Position numbers and translations under genes: made by a program. The notes under the pieces were generated by a model. The model was not told the origin of the DNA. It did not search any database and saw nothing but the letters and a program-made list of their open reading frames with translations. Positions 11,798-22,500 of a stretch of DNA of 64,000 bases are shown here, piece after piece. This DNA comes from Helicoverpa zea. Its lineage: Eukaryota; Arthropoda; Insecta; Lepidoptera; Noctuidae. The DNA lies in contig NC_061469.1 in assembly GCF_022581195.2 (NCBI RefSeq), positions 9,976,501-10,040,500 of the forward strand, given 5' to 3'. The first letter of the stretch is position 1, and each line of letters starts with the position of its first letter.

Positions 11798-11932
11798 ATC
11801 ATCGGCAAGGATATTGAGCCCTGACCTTCACCTGCGCAGAAGTGATTTATTGGTTTATTGCCTTAAGTATAGGTACAGTGCGCAAAGCGATCCCCACTCT
11901 TCCGCCGAGAGCTCATTATCCATGCCGATAAC
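11798..11932 (+). mobile_element. Degenerate MITE related to the element at 18906
   Basis: The left end ATCATCGGCAAGGATATTGA, then CTGACCTTCACCTGCGCAGAAGTGATTTATT, closely matches the left end of the 212-bp MITE at 18906-19117. The right end ...ATGCCGATAAC matches that element's right tip. The interior differs and no clear target duplication is left. Confidence 0.6.
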
Positions 11933-14123
11933 TATACCAGGGTTACAAACGAGTTCTTACATAATTTCTCTAAAACAACTGTCCATCGAATGCACCCTTG
12001 ACCTATAAACAGATTCATTTGGCAAACTGTGGAGGACAAATGCGAACCATCTTTCAACTTGTCATATAAGTTTCAAATTAACTTTATGGTATTAGGTCAA
12101 CTGAATAAAAGTAGCTAACAACTTTTAAACGGCTTAGCTTTTAATGAAACATGTATAAATACCACTGGAACACCAGCTTACATCTAAATAAAAAATACAT
12201 CCATATCGGTCGGTGCTTGTTTATACGTACTTTTTCTAAGTTAGTTAGGCAGTTCTCTAGTGAAATGTAACCTAGCTAGCATAGGCTCTATAGTATATCT
12301 AGTAATAAAATATTTTTTTTTTTTTTACTAAAAACACAATTAACATAAAACTATTCTTGTCTAGCCCAGAATATAGCAGACACATTATGCTACTTACAGA
12401 TACAGGCAAGTCGTGCATAAAAGGGACACGCATTTTGCCACCAAACGAACAATAATACGCTGTAGTGCAAATTCATTCGAAAATAAAATACTATCCCAAT
12501 AAACATCGACAAATTCCACCTTTTAAACCAAATGCATCTGCGCATATTATCGCTTTCTATCGACAAACAAAAAAACTTAAAACTTACGCTAACGATAGAC
12601 CGTTTTCTAAAATTGTCTCTGTCTTAAGACCCTAAAGAACAAAAAGCAGGCGATCCAAACACCTTTACTTATTTGTAGGCTATTAACTAAGAATGGAACT
12701 CTATTAAATCTTCATAGTTTACCTTTTACAAGTGCGTAAGCGTTAATTCTGTTAACTAGCAATTTATCCCCTATAAGAAGCAAAGAGGTTCTATAATGAA
12801 AATGGAAAGATAAAGAGCAGTAACGCAAGGTTTACGATGGGACAATGGTATGTTCGCATATTCTGCCTACAAGTACTAAACCGCACGTTGTCAGGCTGCC
12901 AGCTTCGCACATCTGCTTTCGGAACCACACATGGACAGATAATGGCGAGAATCTCAATAATAATTCTAACATCAACATGTAACACGTCTGCTAAGTTTTA
13001 TTAAAATGATTGTCTAAAAATATTGTAATTGTACGTATCATCGAATTATTGCTGGCTTATGTAAGTAGCCGCTACTTGAATGCAGTGCGTGTATTGTGGC
13101 TATTAAGTGATGTTTACAACGGTACATGCAAAACAATAAATTGTTAACACATGTGGAGTGTTTATTGTAAATATTGGTATAATACTAAATGGTTTTTCAT
13201 TTATGATAATTTTGTACCTACGTTCAGCTACCTGTATTGATGGGAAAGAAGTACCTAAACAAAACAAGGCCTATGAGGAGAATTTTCGCTATGGTTCATC
13301 TCCTGGAAGAACTTCAGGAATCAGGAATTCTCCAGTTTAATACATGAACTATCCCCGCGGAGTAAGGAAGGACGAGTCATTTTATTCTCCATGACTATCC
13401 CCCTCAACCAGTGATGATGCGTTGGAGGTCTGAAATTCAGCCGAAGCAGCACCACTCTTGGTGGTCAAGAAAGGCCCTCATGTCAGGCAGGACTTATTTC
13501 GTTGCATCAAGTAGGCCGGCTATAGTGTTTAACTGTCTAATTAAATCTAGTTGCTCAAGTGTCGTTTATACTACGCACACGTAAATATCGATATTGAATT
13601 TCAATATCTGAAAGAGAAAAAATTTAATTTTAATCCAAAAAATATTTGAATAAAATCAAGTCTAACTCGTAAGTAAAACCAACTTCATAAAATAGAATCC
13701 GTCAGCGCCATCTATGTATTCGACGTAATATTAAAATGAAAATATAACACTCGCTACTCAACACTAGATGGCGCAATAATTCAAGGCTACGATTACATAA
13801 TTTGAAAATGTGCGTTTTTACGTTAGTGTTATCGTTCCTTACATAGTCTGTGCGTATAACATCACAATTTTGCATTATAACATCATTAAATAGTATTGCA
13901 TCATAGCATTTACGGCGCCCTTATCGAGATTATTTATATCACAATATTATAATGAATGACCGCGTTATAGTGATACAATAGATAAAAGGATTATCATCTT
14001 TATTCTGATAAATTGCCAATACATAAATACATCTGTCGCGAATTTAAGTTTGTGGAGTCAGTATCGGTCAATACGGTTGTAAGAATATTATCTAAAATAG
14101 ACTTATAACAGATTATCCGCAAG
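11933..14123. other. Upstream flank of the GRHPR pair
   Basis: No gene is seen. About 13240-13530 is less AT-rich (ACTATCCCCGCGGAGTAAGG, then a GCAGCACCACTC run) and may be a decayed repeat or exon-like fragment, but I recognise no protein. The bases just before 14124 contain ATTATCCGCAAG leading into the GRHPR start codon. Confidence 0.4.
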
Positions 14124-17100
14124 ATGTCGCTGAAACGAGTTCTTATTGTGAATAAGTCGTTCCCGCTCGCTGGATTGGAGTTATTGAAAAACAAGTGAGT
14201 AAATTAGCCACTTGAATGAATAATTAACTACTTCTAATCTGTCATTTGAATACCTCTTCTATATACATGTATTACGTATTTCCTGTTTCTTAAAGGAATA
14301 GCTCGCAATTCATTAGGTACCGAGACTAAAGATGACCGTTTTTGAACTGTAAATGAATTTATCCTTCCCAGGGTTGAAGCAGTAGTTATACCGCACCTGG
14401 ACTACGAACCAGAAAGTTTGCCGACGATTAAGAAGAATCTCAAAGGAATTGATGGTTTAATATGGAACACCAAGCACAAGCTCACTGGAGAACTGCTGGA
14501 TTTGGCAGGTTTGGATGAGACTTCATACAATAAGGATTATTTAAAAAATGCAGCAAATTACGTTTCTATATGTATAGAGAGATAAAAAGAATCTCCTAAT
14601 CCACTTATCATGCATGGTTATTACCTAACCATCCTAATTTGAAAATAGACAAAAAATAGAACTCTACCAACGCTCATAAAAAAAGGATTTACCTACTCTC
14701 AATGCCAATATCTTTTCTTTAAGCCATCCAAACAGTCAATTTACCTCTAGGTACTAAACTCCATAAAATATCCAACTTCTCAGGCCCCCAACTGAAATCA
14801 GTTACGACAATGGCATCAGGCATCGATCACATAGATGTACCAGAGCTAAAGAAGCGCGGTATACCTCTAGGGAATACTCCTCAAGTCCTGGATGATGCAG
14901 TGGCAGACATCACTGTGGGTCTCCTGATAGCAGCTGCAAGAAGGTTTAAGGAAGGAGTCCAGGAATTGGAAGCGTAAGTGTGGTACTTAGGAGAAGATTT
15001 TTTTATGTCAATTTTTGTTTCATTCGGCATTCCCTATTGTTTTACGTTGACCTCAAATAATACCTATGTCAAAACTTGACTGCAATCCTGCACCAAGCGA
15101 AAATACCTACCCTATGCCGAATTTAATAAAAATGTTGGTGTCATTTCAATACATTCAAAGAAAATAAGAGACTCATGTTCGGTTGATCGTCATTCCTATG
15201 CGTAGATATGTTTCTATAGATGTACCATTACCATGACCTACGTATATTTCGTTATGAATAGCCCAAACAAGTAATTCGTCCTTGTTACTAATTTAAATGA
15301 CTGATGAACGTCAGTAGCATTTCCTAATCTATTCGTTCATATGCGTCATTTATCGCTCACCAATTGAAAACGTACCTAATTGGGGAAAGCCCATTTCCTA
15401 ATTAGACATACGAGCAGTACCTAGCCAACACTAATCTAATCTATAATAATATAATATTAGAAAATTAAGAAACCTGATAGAGATTTTATACCTCCTTACA
15501 AAATGAAGAGGTCTAAATACATGGTCTGCAATAATATAGCTTGGTCTTTCTCACCGTCACTTCTTTACCATGACAATGTAAAATCATGGATGGTAGCTAC
15601 TATCTAGATGGGCCTATCTTCTCTTCCAGAGGTGAATGGAAGTACGGCGTACAATGGATGGTAGGACAAGACATCGCGGGCAGCACAGTCGGCATCGTTG
15701 GCTTCGGCGGCATTGGACAGGCTGTGCTCAGAAGATTAAGAGGATTCGATGTTGCTCGGTTCATTTATAGCGGACGAACTGATAAACCTCAGGGTATGTA
15801 AACTTTTTACAAGGATAATGCCTTTGGATAGACTACTCGGTCTCCTAATACTACAGTTCATTTCATAAAGGTGAGGATTTAAATAAATAAACCAGTGTCT
15901 AGTTTCGCACCTCTGGCATAACACTTGCTAAAGTGCATGAATGTAAAATGCTCTCCAAGAGAAAACTACAGTTATTTATCATTAAGTACATGTGAGATAC
16001 GAGAAACTATACAAAAATCCCAGATAGTACGTATCGTTTGTCTGATTCTGTAGTACGCTTATCTGCCATTTAAATGACGAATGATAACGAGCGATCGGTC
16101 TGCAAATATTACGTAAGCAAACATTTTGATGGTAACCGACATAAATATATGAAAAGTTTCTAGCTTTGGATTTTCATTCAAATATAAAACGAGCGCGAAA
16201 TAAATGTTAACTAAGTACGTCATACTTGGCGATAACTATTAAAATTTGCAAAGACAATTTGGTTTTAATTTAACATGACAATAACTTTGATAAAAATTTC
16301 TGAAAGTGGAGCTCTCTAGACCAATTTCACGTAATCCTGTAATATGATATTACCTTTACAGCTAAAACCCTAGGAGCAGAGAGAGTGCCAGTAGAACAAT
16401 TGCTTAAAGAAAGTGACTAAGTGATCCTCGCGTGCCCTTTGAGCAAGGAGACCAAACACATGATCAATGTAGACTCCTTGAAGACTATGAAGAAGACTGC
16501 TGTTGTAGTCAACATTGGAAGGGGAGGTAAGCTGAGGCTTTCCGAAAGAGTATCCTTATGGCAGATAGGGTGGGGTTTTTAGAAGGAATTAGATACACAG
16601 CTTAGATAACAACAGCCGATAGAGTCATATGTACTATGTAAAATAGTATGAGATAAAATATAATTCGACCTCTGCATAAAACCATAATGGCAAAAGTATG
16701 TTCAATTAAATTGCTGCTAATTGAAAACTTGATAACATCAAATGCAATGCACATGCTTTCGTCATATTTGCTAACCGAACTATTCTATTAACAGAGCTAA
16801 TAGATCAAGAAGCCCTCTACACTGCGCTCAAAGAGAAGCAGATCTTCGCGGCTGGACTGGACGTGGTGACTCCAGAGCCCATAGGGAAAGACCACCCACT
16901 TATGTCTCTTCCTAACTGCTGTAAGTATTTACTTTCTTTTAAAAGACGCGAGAACAGAGAGAGAAGAAAGAGAGAGAGAGAAGCATACTGCCGTCCACAA
17001 AAATGTCCAAGTGAAGACCATGTTTGGGCAAACGTAGTGTAAGACCTTCTATTGTAGGTACGGTAGACTGATGATTAGAAGAGGTGCTGGCAATGAAAGG

Positions 17101-17915
17101 ATACGGGCCGCCTAAAAACGGGACGGTTGGCGTTCGTTGAGTGAGGCCAACGTTCAACAGTAGATACACAAGTTACTTAATATAAAATAATTCTTCCAAT
17201 TAAAGACACTTATCAATAAAGAACTTACAAAGGTTTTCACACGGTACCTAGTTGTGTCTATTTATCTTAATGTAACCGGTAAAAACTCGTTGCCAATCAC
17301 CAATGTAAGTATTCGTGTCATCGTTAATGCTGTCGTAAATTCTAATTAATACTTTTTAGTTAAAGATAATTATTGTAAAAGACCTCAATAACTATAAAAA
17401 TAATAACTATTAACCTCAATTACTTATTTTAATATTGTTTGTTAGAACAATTATTATTATAGTTAGGTACTATTAATTCTTCTGGAAGGATTTGCTCAAT
17501 ACTTACAAGTTGCGCAGTAGGTACATTATTCAATGAACTCAAAGACAAACTATGCTATTCTTACGGCCCAGGAAGAAGGCCGAAGTGAGATGCATCCAAG
17601 TTTAGATGAATGATAGGAACGAGGGGGTTCTCGAACGCTTATCCAATCATGCATAGGTTCAAATGTTGTGTACCTACATCCGCAAAATGATGCAACATCG
17701 GTGTCGACCGCATATTGCTTTCTAAGAAGAATAAGCTCCCAGGCCCTCCCTTTGGGGATTTCCATCAGCATAAACATTTTTTTTAAATATTTGTTTCAGA
17801 TATAATACCTCACATGGGTAGCGCAACGGTTGAGACCAGAAACAAGATGGCGTCCATATCGGCCAAAAACGTTCTGTTGGGCTTAGAAGGCAAGCCGATG
17901 CTGTTCCCTTGTTGA
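14124..17915 (+). CDS. GRHPR-like: Glyoxylate/hydroxypyruvate reductase paralogue 1, with in-frame stop
   Basis: D-isomer-specific 2-hydroxyacid dehydrogenase; the family reduces glyoxylate and hydroxypyruvate with NAD(P)H. The seven coding exons I derive are 14124-14194, 14372-14508, 14784-14973, 15630-15793, 16362-16526, 16795-16920 and 17800-17915, all GT-AG, giving 322 codons plus stop. It starts MSLKRVLIVNKSFP. The Rossmann motif is VGIVGFGGIGQ (exon 4). The catalytic Arg (VNIGRGG), Glu (DVVTPEP) and His (IIPHMGSAT) are all present. The defect is a TAA at 16418-16420 (codon 207), in KESD-stop-VILACPL, where paralogue 2 has QSDFIVLAVPL. It would cut the protein after the dinucleotide loop and remove all catalytic residues. 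AATAAA follows at 17918. It is either a young pseudogene, a null allele or a sequence error. Confidence 0.85.
16948..16981 (+). repeat. GA-rich microsatellite in intron 6
   Basis: An imperfect GAGA tract just inside intron 6 of the first GRHPR copy. The rest of that intron (to 17799) contains GC-richer segments at about 17000-17160 and 17560-17760 whose open frames run on the minus strand and match nothing I know. Confidence 0.6.
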
Positions 17916-18195
17916 AAATAAACAATTTTATACATATAGGTAGATAGACAATTACTCAACAATAGCTAGATTTTGTATAGAATATTATAACATTGCATTT
18001 ACGTTTTTGTATATTTTAAATAAATTATACATTTATACACACAATGGCGTCTTATTTTTTGACTTTCCCAAAAAAGATGAGATTCTTAATTTAAAGACGC
18101 ATGAACTGGTATGATAAATCAGTTCTTTATGGGATATCCTTTCAAGATGAGCCCATGTCAGGACCTGATTATGGAAACCGCAGACACCTCTCGAA

Positions 18196-18319
18196 AATAT
18201 CTGCAGATGCTAAAAACGGTGAAGGTTTAAGTACGACCATAGACTGTGAAGTATAATACTGTATTACGTCTATGGTCGTACCTACAACTTCACCGTTTTT
18301 TTAGCATCTGCAGATATTT
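18196..18319. repeat. Inverted repeat with arms of about 50 bp
   Basis: AAATATCTGCAGATGCTAAA onward (18196-18244) is matched in inverted orientation at about 18269-18319 (GTCTATGGTCGTACC to CTGCAGATATT), separated by about 24 bases. A few mismatches and indels are visible. It lies about 280 bp after the first GRHPR stop codon. It looks like a foldback element or hairpin rather than a gene. A CAGGACCTGATTATGGAAACC segment just before it (about 18159-18180) resembles the repeat at about 25198-25220. Confidence 0.7.
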
Positions 18320-18429
18320 ACTATATAACGTCTATGGGTACGTACGACAGACTCAAGGGAACTCCTTAACGGTTAATAACAGCTACTTCGTGTTTAAGCT
18401 TTTTTTCCTAGGTATCGACAATAACTTTA

Positions 18430-18571
18430 GGGCCTATGCACACCACGTTGCACACGCGCCGTCGAAGCGCGTTTGTAGCGATACCGACGAGATACGCACC
18501 TAAGTCAGGACTGCAGGACTGCTCTGCAGCACGTCGACGGCGCGTTAAAAAAACGTGGTGTGCATAGACCC
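18430..18571. mobile_element. 142-bp MITE with TTA duplications
   Basis: The tips are GGGCCTATGCACACCACGTT and its inverse AACGTGGTGTGCATAGACCC, followed inward by CGCGCCGTCG and its inverse. TTA lies on both sides (18427-18429 and 18572-18574). TTA duplication and G-rich tips suggest a PIF/Harbinger-type non-autonomous element (inference). The interior is GC-rich and non-coding; open frames across it are by-products of the inverted repeats. Confidence 0.75.
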
Positions 18572-18905
18572 TTACACCGAAGGTACCCAATAAACGCCAA
18601 AAGACAGACACGGAAATGCAAAAAGTTTTTTTTTTGTAACAAAAAGTTTTGTTATTTATTATATCTACCAAATTGCAAATGTATTTTTTTTATATATTTT
18701 TAACCTTCTTCGTTAATGTTTGTCAATCTTGTCAATGATGATAATGATAACCTCAATTATTTTCTCAGAAACCTATTAATTAATAAAACCTATTATTTTA
18801 AGTGTAATAATAATTAATTAACGACTACTTAATTAATTGAGAGATTTTTCTGTTATTAATATTGGCTATAATATTTTGAAATAACCGGGTAGGTACTTAC
18901 CTATA

Positions 18906-19117
18906 ATCATCGGCACGAATCTTGAGCGCTGACCTTCACCTGCGCAGAAGTAATTTATTGGGGTCCCTTTTGTGGTATGAAGTGAGGCGCGGGAGCGGGC
19001 TAAAGCGGTGATTGGCCCGCAGTGCATCGCGTCATAGCCGTCACTCGGGATTGGTCTTTTGCTAATAAATCACTTCTGCGCAGATGTAGGTCAGAGCTCA
19101 AGATTCGTGCCGATAAC
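18906..19117. mobile_element. 212-bp MITE with 8-bp duplication TACCTATA
   Basis: Long terminal inverted repeats (about 55 bp: ATCATCGGCACGAATCTTGA inward to GCGCAGAAGT-ATTTATT) enclose a GC-rich centre. TACCTATA occurs at 18898-18905 and 19118-19125. An 8-bp duplication is characteristic of hAT-like elements. A related degenerate copy lies at 11798-11932. Confidence 0.75.
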
Positions 19118-19540
19118 TACCTATACATTTATTGAATTTTAAAAGTTATTTACCTACATTTAAGTCGAAAGCTATAAGGCATTATTACAAGTCTAATCAG
19201 AAGCGTTTAAGTTAAAGCTTTCAATTAATTAAACATGTTAAAAGAGCATGCCCAAATACATAAGAGGTACGTAAAACTTAAATTAAAAACAGCTAATTTA
19301 TGTTCTGGTTTTATCAAATTGACGTTGCGATATCAAAACAAACTCGGACCATAGCTAATCGAGACCATTTCTGACCAGTCTTCCCGCCACTCGGCATCTA
19401 GCCGCTCTATATTTTTTTCTGGACCCGGGGCCTTGACTCTATACAGCCGGACAGGCGGCCACACAACGTTTTCGTTCCGCCTCCTAGCAATACGTACATT
19501 TCAATAGCGAGATACCATATCTTTCAAGGTGTTAGGTAGG

Positions 19541-19548
19541 TATATAAA
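19541..19548 (+). promoter_or_regulatory. TATA box at the start of GRHPR paralogue 2
   Basis: TATATAAA lies only two bases before the first in-frame ATG (19551). If it works as a TATA box, transcription should start about 25-30 bases downstream, past that ATG, and the next in-frame ATG at 19626 would be the true start. A TTAGTC initiator-like sequence lies at about 19581. Confidence 0.45.
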
Positions 19549-19550
19549 CA

Positions 19551-22500
19551 ATGATTGTACATAATGTAGTTGTAGTGGCGTTAGTCGGTGTCTTGTTGCC
19601 GGTAAGCTGTGTTGCACATAGCACAATGACGAAAAATCTAAAGGTTTTGGTGTCGTCCAAAGATTTTCCGCCGGCGGGACTGAAAGTATTACAGGAACAG
19701 TAAGTACCTATTTCATACACTTTACGTATTTTAATTTATTTTTATAGTGATAGATTTATACTTTGAATGTTATCAGAAAATTAACTAGACTACTTGTGTT
19801 AAGTGACTTATTGGCTTTTAAATAACAATGTTCAAGTTTTCCTGTTGTGCATATACATAGTTGGTATTAGTAGAAGGAAGCCAGTAGAATGTTTTCATGC
19901 TTGCAGTGGTCGCTCGAAAATAACTCGGTGTCTCGCGATGGTAATGACCTATTAATGTGTTTTAGACAAGGCCATTTCAAGTTATTCGCTCGCATCTACA
20001 TATTATAACTAGTAATTTATATCACTGCTAGACTACTAATTATGTGTTATTATTATTTGATTTTCCTCATAGGTATGGTTCATTCACCTGAGGTGAACTT
20101 AAAAATTGTTCTGAAAGTTTGTCTCAAGTTTTTAGGGGGAATGCCTAAGTATTTATTTATTTCAAAGATATAGTAGGTATGCAGGTTTTAATTTATCTTC
20201 TAAACAAAATTCCATCTTGATTTTTTCAGTATTAGGTACTTCAGATAGGTAGGTTTCAATGATGATGAACCAAACAGTATTTAAACTGTATTCATAATTT
20301 GTACAATATAGGTACCTAATTATCACTCTTTGACGTACCTAAGTATAAGAACATAGAAGTAAGCCACACTGTGACATACCACGAGAGTTTATACCCGCAC
20401 CTAATCGTAGTTGACAATGTGAAACTAAACGGTTTACGAACATCGATTTTTTATGTGTGTTGATTTGCTGATAACCTTATAATCTCATCATGGAAACACA
20501 GAAACACTTATATTGACAGAGAAACTAAGTGCGAAGATTTTATTTGTAATGAATTGAGAAATCGCAATCACATCAAAATCTTAAGACTTCTTTCCGGTCC
20601 CATTTTCTTTGCACCGCATAATGACTTTAACAACATACAAAACCTATAAACCCAAATCACGTCAAGAGCACGCCTTTAGGATAACAACTTTGGCAGGATT
20701 TAAAAATACTACTACACCTACGTAGGACTAGGTATTCATATTTTTTGCAAAACCACATTTTACCTGAGTTTAATTAATCCTTCTTGCAGCTTTACAGTAG
20801 TCCAAACAAAATACCTGAACTTCGATGAGGAGGGTCGTACTCTTGCCAAAGATGACCTCTTGAAGCTCATCCCAGGGTCCTCTGCCCTCGTATGGATCTC
20901 CAACCTTGCTATCAGCAAGGAGTTGCTGGATAAGGCTGGTAAATATTCCATAGCTTTAAGACATCCAAGCTATAATGAATTACGCCCTTGTTGGCTGCCT
21001 GGCCTATTTGGCTACCGAAATCGGTAGGTATAAGTATATGAAGCAGTTTGGATACTACAGGATTGATTTATTCGAAAGCGTTATCGAGATCCTGGAATGG
21101 ATCCCACAAAGTTATAGTTTGATTGTCTATAAGTCTGCAATTTCTCCTTATTTCCTCAGACCATAACCAGATTTTCTAATCGTAAAAAAATTATGTAAAT
21201 ACCTGCGTACCAATGGCATCGCGTATTTCAGTTGTTATCTAGACATTCGATACTGTTTGTTTCATCTCGTTATCGCAGATTTTATCGAATGATAGACCTA
21301 AATCTATAAATAAATAGAGGTGTGCTGGCCCGACCCACAAAATGATGCAATGCAAATTATTTTTTTTTTTTGGATTTAGGAGTTGCGTTATATTGAATTC
21401 CACAATGAAGATGATCTACCCCTAAAGTAGTCTCCGAACACGCTTATATTTATTGAGTGTCAACTTTCTCCTAAATGCGAAATAACTTCGACTATTCCAT
21501 CACTACTAATATTATAAATGCGAAAGTAACTCTGTCTGTCTGTCTGTTACGCTTTCACGTCTAAACCAATGAACTGATTTTAATAAAATTTGGTACAGAG
21601 ATAGAGTTGACCTTGAGAAAGAACATAGGATAGTTTTTATCCCGGACTTTTGAAGATTTATCTTGGAAACGCGATATAACCGAACTCTACGCGGAAGCTA
21701 GTATTAAATAAATTATTATATCGCAACAAACATTTTCTTCATCTTTCCTCGTTTCTTTTATTCCGATTTTGCTCAAACATTATTAATATCCCTAGGTCCT
21801 CAACTGAAGCTGGTAGCAACAGCCTCAGCAGGCTACAACCACTGCAACTTGGATGAGCTAAGAGCGAGAGGCATCAAGCTCTCCAACACTCCCAATGTGC
21901 TGTCATCAGCTGTCGCCGAAATCGCTATCGGTCTCATGCTTGGCGCCGCTAGGCGGTTCACTGAAAACCTGGATCAGGTTCACAGGTAATTAGTTGAAAA
22001 GAGGAAAATCACTCTAGATTTGTCTCATCCAAAGGCATTCAAAGGTATAATCAAACAAGATACCTATTTTCGGTGTTTTCTGCTGGTTGGGAGAGCAGAT
22101 TGTGAGAGAATGTTCGAGTGTCTTAGGTAAAAGTTGCAAAATTTCTGACAGTTACTTCAAATAAATGCTATGTGGTAACTCATGTCGGTATTCCATTTCC
22201 AACTCTGTTTTCTTTTTCTCAATGTAAATAATCTAATTATAATTAATATGACATCGTTGAATACCAGGGGCGAATGGGAGATCGGTTTCGACAAGGTCCT
22301 CGGTCAGGAGATCCGAGGCAGCACTGTGGGCATCATTGGATTGGGAGGAATCGGACAGGCAGTGGTCAGGCGCCTCGCTGGATTCGAGGTTGCCAAGTTC
22401 CTGTACACTGGCCACAGGGAGAAGCCTGAAGGTACTTATTCTATATTACCTTTAACCCTTTTATCTAGAGAACCTTTGGAACTGTCAAATTCTTGTATGG

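Noticed and set aside
18246..18671. Open frames on both strands around the 142-bp MITE
   Set aside because: They are symmetric because the sequence is an inverted repeat. No domain or splice context.
19551..19625. True secretory signal peptide on GRHPR paralogue 2
   Set aside because: It is hydrophobic enough, but the TATA box two bases before the first ATG argues that this segment is usually untranslated. Kept as a finding, not as a call.
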